64,000 nucleotides of DNA from Lolium rigidum (GCF_022539505.1 NC_061509.1:210452254-210516253); one strand, 5' to 3'. Shown: positions 9,904-21,383, counted from the stretch's first letter. The notes: generated by a model from the sequence alone, not told the origin. Made by a program: numbers and translations.

Positions 9904-11499
9904 TGATACGTCTCCGACGTATCGATAATTTCTTATGTTCTATGCCATATTATTGATGATACCTACATGTTTTATGCACACTTTATGTCATATTCGTGCA
10001 TTTTCTGGAACTAACCTATTAACAAGATGCCGAAGTGCCGATTGCTTCGTTTTCTGCTGTTTTTGGTTTCGTAAATCCTAGTAACGAAATATTCTCGGAA
10101 TTGGACGAAATCAAGTCCCGTGGTCCTATTTTGCCACGAACCTTCCGGAAGACCGAAGAGCATACGAAGTGGGGCCACGAGGTGGCGACACCACATTGCG
10201 GCGCGGCCAAGGGGGTCCCGCGCCGCCCGTGGTGTGGGCCCCTCGTCCGCCCCCGACTTCGCCCTTCCGCCTACTTAAAGCCTCCGTCGCAAAAACCCCG
10301 ATGCGAAAAACCACGATACGGAAAACCTTCCGGAGACGCCGCCGCCGATCCCATCTCGGGGAATCTCGGAGATCTCCTCCGGCACCTCGCCGGAGAGGGG
10401 ATTCATCTCCCGGAGGACTCTACACCGCCATGGTCGCCTCCGGAGTGATGATTGAGTAGTTCACCCCCGGACTATGGGTCCATAGCGATAGCTAGATGGT
10501 TGTCTTCTCCTCATTGTGCTTCATTGTTGGATCTTGTGAGCTGCCTAACATGATCAAGATCATCTATCTGTAATACTCTATGTTGTGTTTGTCGGGATCC
10601 GATAGATAGAGAATACCATGTTATGTTAATTATCAAGTTATTACATATGTGTTGTTTATGATCTTGCATTCTCTCCGTTACTAGTAGAGGCTCGGCCAAG
10701 TTTTTGCTTTTAACTCCAAGAGGGAGTATTTATGCTCGATAGTGGGTTCATGCCTCGCATTGACACCGGGACAAGTGATGGAAAGTTCTAAGGTTGTGTT
10801 GTGTCTGTTGCCACTAGGGATAAAACATTGGCGCTATGTCCGAGGATGTAGTTGTTGATTACATTACGCACCATACTTAATGCAATTGTCCGTTGCTTTG
10901 CAACTTAATACTGGAGGGGGTTCGGATGATAACCTGAAGGTGGACTTTTTAGGCATAGATGCAGTTGGATGGCGGTCTATGTACTTTGTCGTAATGCCCA
11001 ATTAAATCTCGCTATACTTATCATGACATGTATGTGCATTGTTATGCTCTCTCTATTTGTCAATTGCCCGACTGTAATTTGTTCACCCAACATGCTTTTA
11101 TCTTACGGGAGAGACACCTCTAGTGAACTGTGGACCCCGGTCCATTCTTTAATACTGAAATACAAATCTGCTGCAATACTTGTTTTTCCTGTTTTCTCTC
11201 GCAAACAATCATCTTCCACACAATACGGTTAATCCTTTGTTACGAGCAAGCCGGTGAGATTGACAACCTCACTGTTTCGTTGGGGCAAAGTACTTTGGTT
11301 ATGTTGTGCAGGTTCCACGTTGGCGCCGGAATCTCTGGTGTTGCGCCGCACTACATCCCGCCGCCATCAACCTTCAACGTGCTTCTTGGCTCCTCCTGGT
11401 TCGATAAACCTTGGTTTCTTTCGAGGGAAAACTTGCTGCCGTGCGCATCATACCTTCCTCTTGGGGTTGCCCAACGAACGTGTGAAATACACGCCATCA
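9904..11499 (+). repeat. LTR of Athila-like element D
   Basis: The LTR starts TGATACGTC-TCC-GACGTATC, an 8-bp inverted repeat with a 3-nt spacer, and ends ACGCCATCA. It matches the LTRs at 37573-39162 and 44108-45700 on the opposite strand. It interrupts the Gypsy pol frame at its first base. No partner 3' LTR in this orientation is found before the gap or before E2, so D is incomplete. The start and primer site fit the Sabrina/WHAM type of Triticeae Athila elements, from memory and not from a search. Confidence 0.85.
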
Positions 11500-11510
11500 A
11501 GCATATTTTC

Positions 11511-11528
11511 TGGCGCCGTTGCCGGGGA
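11511..11528 (+). other. Primer binding site of element D
   Basis: TGGCGCCGTTGCCGGGGA lies 11 nt after the LTR end. This site is typical of Athila-lineage elements and is usually assigned to Asp tRNA. Confidence 0.85.
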
Positions 11529-11736
11529 GATCAAGACACGCTGCAAGGGGAGTCTCCACTTCTCAACCTCTTTACTTTGTTTTTTGTCTTGCTTTATTTT
11601 ATTTACTACTTTGTTTGCTGCACTTATATCAAAACACAAAAAAATTAGTTGCTAGCTTTACTTTATTTACTGTCTTGTTTGCTATATCAAAAACACAAAA
11701 AAATTAGTTACTTGCATTTACTTTACTTATTTCATC

Positions 11737-12390
11737 ATGTTTCCTTTTAATTTTACCACAAAAGACATACCGGTAGGACGCGGGTCTATAATTGGGAGAA
11801 ACAATATAGAAGAATTTTTCACTCATGTTAGTACCACTGAAAATTTTGAAGATAGACACTTGGTAGAACTTGCTCCCACTTATGAAATTGCTGCTGCGCA
11901 TTTAGTTCGCTTGTTGGAAACTAAATTTGTTAATCTCAATCCTATAATCCAACACATGTTTCTTACACTTGGTGATATGGAAGAGGGGGAAAAGAAATAT
12001 TTTGTTTTAGAAACCCTTCTTAGAGAATTTGGTGGTCTAGCAAGAGAGGCTAGAAAGGTCTTCGTTAAATTTAATATGCTTGGTTCTCATACCAATTTTG
12101 TTAGCCTCCTTGAAAAAATGGACATGGATAGAATAAGGTACACTAATAATGCTAATGATGGTGGGGAGATCAAAGCACCAATACCATGTAAACTCCTAGC
12201 TATGAATGATGCACTAGAACATAACTATGCTTGGCTTATTCCTGAAAATTTGTTCGATGAGAGTAGCAAGCCTAAGACTAATGAAAAGGGAGACGCTGAA
12301 ACTTATGTATCCAATATACTATGCATGGTTGAGAAAACTCCCAACACCCCTGGTTATAATGCCGATGCACCACCCTTTGATGTTACTTGA
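11737..12390 (+). CDS. Unrecognised 217-aa protein of Athila-like element D
   Basis: An intact frame starts at the first ATG after the leader, at the position where the sister element on the right carries gag. The protein begins MFPFNFTTKDIPVGRGS. It is mostly helical-looking, with alternating hydrophobic and charged residues (YEIAAAHLVRLLETKF, YFVLETLLREFGGLAREARKVF), and has no zinc knuckle, protease or membrane segment. It is not similar by eye to the gag of the sister element. I do not recognise the family. It could be a diverged gag-like or captured host sequence. The stop is followed 14 nt later by the stem-loop pair that follows other frames in this family. Confidence 0.6.
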   Translation: MFPFNFTTKDIPVGRGSIIGRNNIEEFFTHVSTTENFEDRHLVELAPTYEIAAAHLVRLLETKFVNLNPIIQHMFLTLGDMEEGEKKYFVLETLLREFGGLAREARKVFVKFNMLGSHTNFVSLLEKMDMDRIRYTNNANDGGEIKAPIPCKLLAMNDALEHNYAWLIPENLFDESSKPKTNEKGDAETYVSNILCMVEKTPNTPGYNADAPPFDVT

Positions 12391-12403
12391 GATACACTTT
12401 CTG

Positions 12404-12452
12404 CGCCTAGCTGAAAGGCGTTAAAGAAAAGCGCTTATGGGAGACAACCCAT
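12404..12452 (+). promoter_or_regulatory. Post-stop stem-loop pair, element D
   Basis: The first stem is CGCCT (12404-12408) with AGGCG (12416-12420). The second is ATGGG (12437-12441) with CCCAT (12448-12452). The linker contains AAAGAAAAGCGCTT. The pair begins 14 nt after the stop codon. Equivalent pairs follow the stops at 14164, 41755 and 51606. Confidence 0.55.
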
Positions 12453-13365
12453 GTTTTTACTACAGTACTTTGTTTTATATTTGTGTCTTGGAAGTTGTTT
12501 ACTACTGTAGCAACCTCTCCTTATCTTAGTTTTATGTTTTGTTGTGCCAAGTAAAGTCTTTGATAGTAAAGTAAGTACTTGATTTGGATTACTACGCAGT
12601 TCCAGATTTCTTTGCTGTTACGAATCTGGGTCTATCTCCCTGTAGGTAGCTCAGAAAATTAAGCCAATTTACGTGCATGATCCTCAGATATGTACGCAAC
12701 TTTCATTCAATTTGGGCATTTTCGTTTGAGCAAGTCTGGTGGCCTAATAAAATCCATCTTTACGGACTGTTCGTTTTTGACAGATTCTGTCTTTTATTTC
12801 GCATTGCCTCTTTTGCTATGTTGGATGAATTTCTTTGATCCATTAATGTCCAAGTAGCTTTATGCAATGTCCAGAAGTGTTAAGAATGATTGTGTCACCT
12901 CTCGAACATGTGAATTTTTATTATGCACTAACCCTCTAATGAGTTGTTTCGAGTTTGGTGTGGAGGAAGTTTTCAAGGATCAAGAGAGGAGTATGATGCA
13001 ATATGATCAAGGAGAGTGAAAGCTCTAAGCTTGGGGATGCCCCGGTGGTTCACCCCGCATATTATAAGAAGACTCAAGCTGTCTAAGCTTGAGGATGCCC
13101 AAGGCATCCCCTTCTTCATCGACAACATTATCGAGTTCCTCCCCCGAAACTATATTTTTATTCCGTCACATCTTATGCACTTTGCTTGGAGCGTCGGTTT
13201 GTTTTTGTTTTTATTTTGTTTGAATAAAATGGATCCTAGCATTCACTTTATGGGAGAGAGACACGCTCCGCTGTAGCATATGGACAAGTATGTCCTTAGG
13301 CTCTACTCATAGTATTCATGGCAAAGTTTCTTCTTCGTTAAATTGTTATATGGTTGGAATTGGAA
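12453..13365 (+). other. Non-coding internal tail of element D
   Basis: This is the family's 3' internal region, shared with 39163-41692 (opposite strand), 46672-49002 and 51664-54181. It includes purine-tract-like copies of CTAAGCTTGGGGATGCC near 13024 and a slightly altered one near 13085, the second running into a GGATGCC-CAA-GGCATCC palindrome. It holds no protein domain. The sequence breaks off at the gap before reaching the purine tract and 3' LTR. Confidence 0.7.
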
Positions 13366-13465
13366 NNNNNNNNNNNNNNNNNNNNNNNNNNNNNNNNNNN
13401 NNNNNNNNNNNNNNNNNNNNNNNNNNNNNNNNNNNNNNNNNNNNNNNNNNNNNNNNNNNNNNNNN
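13366..13465. other. Assembly gap (100 N)
   Basis: A run of exactly 100 N is probably a scaffold gap of unknown true length. The left side is the 3' internal tail and the right side is a more upstream protease region of a related element, so at least one junction is hidden here. Confidence 0.95.
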
Positions 13466-13484
13466 TAAAGCTGCGAAATTTTTA

Positions 13485-14164
13485 AAAATATTGGGGACAA
13501 TGATCCCATTGCTGTAGATCATAATGGTTTAGATTTTGATGATTGTCACATCTCTGAAGTTATGAAGTTCTTACAAAAACTTGCTAAAAGTCCCAATGCT
13601 AGTGCTATAAATTTGGCCTTTACAAAACATATTACAAATGCTCTCATAAAAGCTAGAGAAGAGAAACTAAAACCTGAAACTTCTATTCCTAGGAAGTTAG
13701 AAGATGGTTGGGAGCCCATCATTAAGATGAGGGTCAATGATTTTGATTGTAATGCTTTATGTGATCTTGGTGCAAGTATTTCTGTTATGCCTAAGAAAAT
13801 CTATGATATGCTTGACTTGCCACCATTGAAAAATTGTTATTTGGATGTTAATCTTGCTGATAATGCTATAAAGAAACCTTTGGGGATGATTGATAATGTT
13901 CGTATTATGGTTAACAATAACCTTGTCCCCGTTGATTTTGTTGTCTTGGATATTGAATGCAATGCATCTTGTCCCATTATATTGGGAAGACCTTTTCTTC
14001 GAACTGTTGGTGCTAACATTGATATGAAGGAAGGTAATATTAAATATCAATTTCCTCTCAAAAAAGGTATGGAACACTTCCCTAGAAAGAGAATGAAGTT
14101 ACCTTATGATTCTATTATTAGAACAAATTATGATGTTGATGCTTCGTCTCTTGACAATACTTGA
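13485..14164 (+). pseudogene. Athila-like protease fragment
   Basis: The frame is open from just after the gap to a stop at 14164. It matches the protease at 41755-42768 almost residue for residue. The active-site loop reads CDLGASISVMPKK; D-L-G-A-S instead of D-T-G-A-S is usual in Athila-type elements. The second conserved segment is CPIILGRPFLRT. The 5' end is lost in the gap, so this is a partial copy, and its upstream gag is not visible. Confidence 0.75.
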
Positions 14165-14177
14165 TTCACACTTTCTG

Positions 14178-14226
14178 CGCCTAGCTGAAAGGCGTTAAAG
14201 AAAAGCGCTTATGGGAGACAACCCAT
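14178..14226 (+). promoter_or_regulatory. Post-stop stem-loop pair after the protease fragment
   Basis: CGCCT at 14178-14182 pairs with AGGCG, and ATGGG at 14211-14215 pairs with CCCAT at 14222-14226. It begins 13 nt after the stop. The sequence is identical to that at 12404-12452 through the stems although the preceding frame is different. About 24 bp later the element is cut by E2. Confidence 0.55.
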
Positions 14227-14250
14227 TATTTTACTTCTGCACTTTGTTTT

Positions 14251-15421
14251 TGTTGACGTCAGAAACCCACTGGCGGGCAGAGACGGGCAACACTGTAGAG
14301 CCGGGAACAACTAGGGCTGCGGCTGGCCCTAGTCCCTCTGAGCGACGGCCCGCAAAGCCTCCTGATCGCACGCACCGATGTTTATCACAAGGGCGTGCCA
14401 CCTGACCTATACCGGTCGGGAAGGTGTGGATGATGCCTCGCTTAGTTTCCTGCAGGCACACACGTAAACGTTAAATACGAGCCTCGATCGGCTCTCGGGT
14501 TATCACGTGAATCGGCTCAAAGAGCCGATCCACCCATGATTCGACGGGGTGTCCGAATATATGGTGGTCCTGCTTGATCAAGGTAAAGCTAATGAGATCT
14601 ACGACGATTTAGGGTTTTCACCGCATAATCGGATCATCCTACTCACGATTGGGCCTCGCGCTCGCGCACGGTGACCGTAAGCCGATCCTAGACAGGGCCT
14701 AAAAACCAACACGAGGTTGATCCCCGGAACATCCGTTCTAGGACTAGCAAACGCCACCCTACACGACGCTGGATCCTCCAACCCTTTGTAAGGCCTAACT
14801 ATTGCAGATGTTAAACTAATCCTTGTAGAACAAGGAGCAATCGTAACAGATCAGATCTACTAAACTATGATCAAGCGGGGTGCCGCCCCTACACCTGAGA
14901 TAGGTGTAAGGGCGGCTAGACATACAAGGGTTGCACTACGAAAGCATGTAACATGAAGAACAATGCTAACCCTAACATGTCTAAGATAACTACATTGCTC
15001 GCCATCAAAAAAGGCTTCGATGCGAGCAACGCATGAACAACGTAGGCGAGGCTTGTGCTGCCTAAATCGCATAGATGCGATCTAGGCGGCATGATGCTTA
15101 CCGGTAGAAACCCTCGAGACGAAGGAGTTGGCGATGCGCGAGATTTGTTTGTGGTTGAACGTTGGTTGTTGTTTATTCCATAAACCCTAGATACATATTT
15201 ATAGTCCAGCGGACTTTCTAATGTGGGCGTGCACTAAACCGTGCACGAGATAAACTCTAACTTCTAAATCAATACACAATCTACTATATTTAAGATACAC
15301 GCGGCTAACTAGCCCAAACTTCTAGCACCAGGCCGCTTCAAAGATGCTCCACGTGTAATCTTTCAAAGCCCATCTTCACTTACGGCCCTCCTCCCGATTT
15401 GGCCAGAATCGGGTGATAACA
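14251..15421 (-). repeat. 3' LTR of E2
   Basis: Read on the minus strand it starts TGTTATCACC at 15421 and ends GACGTCAACA at 14251. A TATA box, TATAAATA, lies at 15196-15203. The inverted-repeat arms seen in E1 are recognisable here but carry mismatches, for example GCTGCCTAAATCGCA facing TGCGATCTAGGCGGC near 15058-15090. Confidence 0.88.
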
Positions 15422-15705
15422 CATGCCCCCTGGTTTTGATAATGATAATTGCAAAAACCACTCTGTTTTTCCTTGAAGGGTCATGTCGCGGCAGAGCAGA
15501 ACTGTTGCAGTATTCTTCATCATGACGCCTTGCCTTCACAACTTCTCTGCACGATTCGACAACTCTGGCACCACATCCTTGGAAACTGTCCGAGCATTAA
15601 ATCTCCACTATAACTTCTGTTACTTAATCACATCGAACAGTCCACCTCCTCACCCCCTTTGCTCAAAACCAGTCGCCCGTCGGAAAACCCTCTTCCTCTA
15701 CAGCC

Positions 15706-16164
15706 ATGTCTTCTTCTTCCTCCACTCAATCCTCATCCTCAAGCGAATCGGAGCCAGAGGTCAATCAAATGGCCATCTACGATGCTCCCGTGCCAGAGCA
15801 TTGGGACGCGAGAGAATGGGATTTCTCCATCGAGTCAGAAGCCGACGAACCCCGCACCATTGGGGAGGAAGACCTCCGGTTCCTTGTTGACGGGGAGCTG
15901 GAAGCGGTGTGCGCAGACGACTTCCTCTCATGGGAGATAGACCCCTCCTCCGACGAAGAGGAAGGAGAAGCAGAAGAAACCGAAGAAGAAGACTCTTCCG
16001 ACACCGGGTACCCACCGGCCAAGCGCCTTCGAGGCTGGGCTTGGTCAGATGATGATGACGACGAGGAGGATGAAGACGCTACCGGTGGCTTCATCAGCAG
16101 CGACGAGGAGCTCGCCTGTAGCAGCGCCGATGATGGCGGCGACGAGGGCGGTGACAGCCCTTAG
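15706..16164 (+). CDS. Antisense acidic 152-aa protein of E2
   Basis: This is an intact frame on the strand opposite to E2, starting about 285 bp outside the element's 3' LTR. The protein starts MSSSSSTQSSSSSESEPE, has a central part with EHWDAREWDFSIESEADEP and EEDLRFLVDGELEA, then a GYPPAKRLRGWAW motif between two very acidic blocks, and ends DDGGDEGGDSP. There is no membrane segment or signal peptide. PPAKRLR could act as a basic nuclear signal, which is inference. The matching E1 frame keeps the order and the GYPPAKR motif with synonymous changes but is frameshifted. The function is unknown. Confidence 0.6.
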   Translation: MSSSSSTQSSSSSESEPEVNQMAIYDAPVPEHWDAREWDFSIESEADEPRTIGEEDLRFLVDGELEAVCADDFLSWEIDPSSDEEEGEAEETEEEDSSDTGYPPAKRLRGWAWSDDDDDEEDEDATGGFISSDEELACSSADDGGDEGGDSP

Positions 16165-17382
16165 ATAGGATCCCTAGGATAGGACCCGTAGTAGTAGATA
16201 GGGCACTGTATCCCCTAGCACTTCCTTTTGAGAGTACTCTTAGCTCTTTGTGTAAGAAATCTGGCTATCAATGAAGAATTCTCCTTAATTTGACTTTGCC
16301 GATTCCTTGTATGCTAATTTGGCCGATTTTTCCTCATCCCGGCTTTGCCGACCGTTAGCCTGATCAATGATCAATGAGCCGATGGCAACACATCGGTCTC
16401 TTATGATAAAGTTCGAGATAGATTAATTCAGATCCCAAATTCCAGTCGAACAGGACCAAATCGTAATCGCGCAAACCTTAGGTCTGGGAAATCCAAATCC
16501 CCTGAGCTTAATGTTAGTTCTAATCGGCAAAGCTCCAGCATCAATGCCTTCCAGAGAACTTCAGGATCATTGCTGAAAATCTTGATCGCCTCCAACTTTC
16601 CTTGCGATACTCTGTTTCTTTGCAGCAACAAACTGGCCCAAAGCCTATCAATCATGATGGCTTCCTCTTCAAATTGGTGGCTCTATTCTGCAAGAATTAT
16701 CCATCTCTTAAACGAGTTGTGACACAGAGCCAGCCGACTCCAACGAAATTGGCTTCTCAAAACGAAGGACCTTTAGGGCGAGCTGCCCCCCGAGCCTCAG
16801 TCAAGGCAAGCACAGAATCGGCTCCCCAGAGCAAAGAACTCTCAAGGTGAGTTGCCCCCCGAGCTTCTTCAGACCGCCTCTAGCGCCTTGTTGACTAGAT
16901 CGGCTCCTTTCCTTTGGTGGATCTGAGGCAACCCATCCTTGACCTGATCTTCGTGGTCTGCTTACTGCCCCATTACACCTCTTGAGTCGATGACCATGCA
17001 TCGGCTTTCATATCCTCAAGTCGATGTCTGCTGCATCGGCTGTGCTCAAAATTTTCCGAATTTTTGAATCTCTTTTTTTTTTCGGCCCCCACACTCCAAT
17101 ACCCATCACCAAAGGATGAGCTACTTCTACTGCATATCCTCGTGTTTTATCCACCTGGGTGCCCCCCCGAGCCGATTCTGTCAAGAGAATTGATGGTATC
17201 GGCTCTGTTGGATAACATGTTGAACCCAGGCAGAATGGATGGTGAGGATAATTTTGGCCGATTGCTGGAATCGGCCTCCACGTTGCCTGTTCGATGAAGG
17301 TTTTGTAATGTCCCTTCGTATAATTTTTTGGGGCCGATCACAAGGATCAGCCTCGCCACGTTTGCTCATTGACGTGCTCTTG
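16165..17382 (-). other. E2 internal non-coding stretch
   Basis: It matches 3673-4805 of E1. It has dense GCCGAT/ATCGGC hexamers and no protein domain. No reverse transcriptase or integrase is present. Confidence 0.6.
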
Positions 17383-20153
17383 CTACACGTTCAGGCCGGT
17401 AGATAAAACCAGCCCAATCTCTGACTTTATCATGTTGGTGCGCTTGCTGTCGTCCACCTTGAGTGCATCATATAATCGTGGAGCACTACACTTCGTCGGA
17501 AGAACGAGCACCATGTTTGTGCCAGCCGATGTTTCATCATCGGCTTTCCTTTGCTTGGGGTGCCACTCCATTTTCCGTGGACGACCCTCTTCATCTAGGG
17601 TTCGCTGAACCTTCGCAGCCAGATCAGGCCTTGCTTTTCTCAATGTGTGCAAATATAACCTCTCGGCCTCCTCCAGGCCGCGCAATCGCTGAACCCTGCG
17701 TTTCTGGGAACGGCTAAGTCCATCAGGGCACCACCTTGGCCGGTGATACCTGTCTTCTTCTTCTCCCTCGTCTTCTGAATCTTCGAGATCTTCCAACCGA
17801 GGGGACTCAGCTCGTTTGCTTTGTGGCGGGAGAGGCCCTAAGCGCTCGAACACGGACACGCTGGCTGCCTCCTTCTTCTTCCGGTTGCATTCTGGGCAAT
17901 TGCCGATTGTTGGCAATCGGCTCATTCCTGAATCCCAGCATTGCTCGAAGAAGGGACAATCCCAGTGCCCGTCCTCGTCGTCTCGCTCCCTTGCCTTTTC
18001 CTTGGCACAACGCTCGTGCTCCTCCTCATCGGGATTATGCCGACGATGTCTTCTGGCTTCTCTAGCCAGACGATCTCTTTCATCATCATTGCTGGACCGT
18101 CGGCGTTGGTCATGCCGACTCACATACTTGCCGAGGAGGTGATCGAGAGAGAGGTCGCCGATATCTTATGTTCTTCACTTCTCCCTCTCGTTACGTAGCG
18201 CTTGCCATCTTGGCGGAGCCGATCACGTGGAGCGGCTTCTTCTGTATCCTCGCTATGAGAGCAGCTGCCCTCATCTCCATCCTTGCCAGCGTGGTGTCCA
18301 AGATCTACCATATTGATTTGGCACGAGAAATCCGGCTGGCAACCTTCATGGTAAGAATACTCCACCATGTTAACGGCGGGGAAAGGGTGTGTGTCGACCT
18401 TCATGGCGTACTGGTTAAAAATCAACCGTCCATTCTCTATCGCCATTTGGATCTGCTGCCGCCACACCCTGCAGTCGTTGGTGGTGTGGGAGAACGTGTT
18501 ATGCCATTTGCAGTATGGCTTTCCGTTCAGCTCTGCGCCGTGGGGATCTTGTGGCCTTCGGGTACCTTTATATGCTTCTCCGTGAGTAAGAGATCAAAAA
18601 TCTGCTCGGTTTTGGTCACGTCGAAGTCGAACCCTTTTGGAGGAATTTGTGGCTTCACCCACTTACAGGACACGGGGCTTGTCGTCCGAGTCCATTCAGC
18701 TACTGCTACCTCCTGATCTCCCATAGCACCTTCATCTTCGTCTGCCTCAACCAGGACCACCGCACGCTTGAATTTGTCCTGGTAAACATCTGGGTGGCGC
18801 TGTTCATATGCTGACGGCTCTGCACCATGTGCGCCAACGAAGGGTAGTCTGCTTGGGAGGCCACGTCCTTGATTGATGATGAGAGACCCACCACCGCCAA
18901 CTCGACTGCTTCTTTTTCACTTATATGAGCCGAAAAGCATCGGTTCCTAATTGTCCTGAAGCGCTGGACATATTCTGACACTGTTTCCCCGCGCTTCTGT
19001 CGTACTTGCGCTAGATCGGCAATGCCAACATCGGAAGCCTCTGAGTGATACTGCTCATGGAACTGTTCTTCCAACTGCTTCCAAGTCCGAATGGAGTTCG
19101 GTGGCAGCGATGTGTACCACCCGAAAGCCGATTCTGTGAGGGACTGTGCAAAGAACCTCACGCGCAACTCGTCCGACGCTGAGATCGTGCCCAGCTGTGC
19201 CAAATATCGGCTCACATGCTCGATGGAGCTGGAACCATCTGATCCACTAAACTTTGTGAAGTCCGGGAGCCGATATTTGGGTGGTAGCGGGACCAGTTCG
19301 TAGTCGTTGGGGTACGGCTTGGTGTAGCCGAACGTCTTCCTTTTCGGCATCATGCCAAGCTGATCTTTCAGAATTGCACAAATCTGATCCGTCTGTGATG
19401 GCTGAAGGTGTCGAACCACCGAAGATTCGCCGGGGTGGCATACTTAACCAGCCATGCTTGCTTTTCCGGTTCCGAGCCAAGCTGCAGGAGCTGGGCTGCG
19501 GAGGTTTGTCGGAGTGGCGTACTTAGCTAGCCACGATTGCTTCTCGGGATCGGCTCCGACGTTCCTCCTGCCGTTCCGGAGGCCCCCGACACTGCAGCCT
19601 GGTTCGAGAGTGCCCAGGTGTTGCAGTCTGGTACGTATGCGCACGCGTATCCGTGCGGGATCTCCTTGGGTGCCTCAGGTAGGAATTGGTAGTCACTAGG
19701 ATCACCACCAATCTTGTAGACGACGTATGCCGATGAATTCGGCAGTTCCGGTGCTGCCCATGCGAACGGCTGGGGCTGGAGCGGCATCTCTCCTTTGAAA
19801 GTACCCAGAGCCGGTCCCGATGGAGAATACCGGTGGCTCATGATTTCCTTGACGACGCGCAGAGCGACACGCTCCAAGGTGTTCACCAGGCTCTCAGAGT
19901 GGCGGTGCAGCGAATGAGCCACCATGTAGTTGATTTCCGCCGCGGCGACACCGGTGCGTTCTTCCGACGGGGCGGAAAGGTCCACTCCATCGAGTGCGCC
20001 TTCGAGTGTGAAACCCTTCCACCCGACGCCATGGGAGCGGGTTCGGTGGAAAGAGCCGATGAGTTCGGCTTCGAGGGTTGCCTTGATCTCGTCATGCTTC
20101 TTCTTGAGTTCATCAGGCAGATCCTCGTACGTGACCGGAGCGTCTTCCGCCAT
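17383..20153 (-). pseudogene. E2 gag, frameshifted, protease deleted
   Basis: The gag ATG is at 20153; the frame is open from a GTG at 20198. The first frame stops at 19527. The gag core (DFTKFSGSDGSS, SAFGWYTSLPPNS) continues in other frames at 18706-19419 and 18527-18760, then 18120-18467 and 17383-18123. The last frame reads from the charged RNA-binding-like part straight to ...GLVLSTGLNV, the same ending as the E1 protein. The roughly 165 residues between, which in E1 hold the D-T-G-A protease, are gone without loss of frame. The element therefore lacks protease as well as polymerase and integrase. Confidence 0.75.
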
Positions 20154-20191
20154 CTCGGATGTAGATGGCGATGTTGCGGATGTCGAAGGTT

Positions 20192-20209
20192 GTCCCACTG
20201 GGCGTGCCA
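20192..20209 (-). other. Primer binding site of E2
   Basis: On the minus strand it reads TGGCACGCCCAGTGGGAC, 5 nt inside the 5' LTR, one base different from E1. Confidence 0.7.
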
Positions 20210-20214
20210 GAATG

Positions 20215-21383
20215 TGTTGACGTCAGAAACCCCCTGGCGGGCAGAGACGGGCAACACGGTAGAGCCGGGAACAACTAGGGCTGCGGCTGGCCCCAGTCCC
20301 TCAGAGCGACGGCCCGCAAAGCCTCCTGGTCGCACGTCCGATGTTTATCACAAGGGCGTGCCACCCGACCTATACCTGGTCAGGAAGGTGTGGATGATGC
20401 CTCGCTTAGTTTCCTGCAGGGCACACACGTAAACATTAAATACGAGCCTCGATCGGCTATCAGGTTATCCTGTGAATCGGCTCAAAGAGCCGATTCACCC
20501 ATGATTCAGACGAGGTGTCCGAATATATGGTGGTCCTGCTTGATCAAGGTAAAGCTAATTAGATCTACGACGATTTGGGGTTTTCACCGCATAATCGGAT
20601 CATCCTACTCACGATTGGGCCTCGCGCTCGTGCACGGTGACCGTAAGCCGATCCTAGACAGGGCCTAAAAACCAACACGAGGTTGATCCCCGGAACATCC
20701 TTTCTAGGGCTAGCAAACGCCACCCTACACGCCGCTGGATCCTCCAACCCTTTGTAAGGCCTAACTATTGCGGATGTTAAACTAATCCTTGATGAAACAA
20801 GGAGCAACCGTAACGGATCAGATCTACTAAACTATGATCAAGCGGAGTGCGCCCCTACACCTAAGATAGGTGTAAGGGCGGCTAGACATGCAAGGGTTGC
20901 ACTACGAAAGCATGTAATATGAAGAACAATTCTAACCCTAACATATCTAAGATAACTACGTTGCTCGCCATCAAAAAGGCTTCAGTACGAGCAACGCGTG
21001 AACAACGTGGGCAGGCTTGTGCTGCCTAGATCGCAAGATGCGATCTAGGCAGCATGATGCTTACCGATAGAAACCCTCGAGACGAAGGAGTTGGCGATGC
21101 GCCGAGATTTGTTTGTGGTTGAACGTTGGTTGTTGTTTATTCCATAAACCCTAGATACATATTTATAGTCCAGCGGACTTTCTAATGTGGGCGTGCACCA
21201 AATCGTGCACGAGTAAGATTCTAACTTCTAAACTAAGATGCGATCTACTATATTAAGATACACGGGCTAACTAGCCCAAACTTCTAGCACAAGGCCGCTT
21301 CAAAGATGCTCCACGTGTAGTCTTTCAAAGCCCATCTTTACTTACGGCCCACCTCCTGATTTGGCCAAAATCGGGTGATAACA
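20215..21383 (-). repeat. 5' LTR of E2
   Basis: It starts TGTTATCACC at 21383 and ends GTCAACA at 20215. A TATA box, TATAAATA, is at 21160-21167. Downstream of it is a perfect 15-bp inverted repeat, GCTGCCTAGATCGCA at 21021-21035 with its complement at 21039-21053 and a 3-nt spacer, and a perfect 12-bp one at 20472-20498. Confidence 0.88.

Larger units (their letters stand above)
14251..21383 (-). mobile_element. E2: second E1-family element, both LTRs, no target duplication
   Basis: Two LTRs of 1171 and 1169 bp bracket a 4.8-kb inside with primer site, broken gag, antisense acidic frame and purine tract, all on the minus strand. The LTRs differ by several percent by eye over their first 300 bp. 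The flanking 5-mers are GTTTT on the left and GCAGC on the right, so there is no target duplication, and the two flanks belong to different retroelements. The body may therefore be a recombinant of two insertions, or the flanks may have been rearranged. Confidence 0.88.

Noticed and set aside
10035..10448. Frames of 90-140 codons inside the Athila-like LTRs (also near 38608-39047, 45139-45577 and 49034-49348)
   Set aside because: They recur only because the LTRs recur, differ in reading between copies and have no domain.
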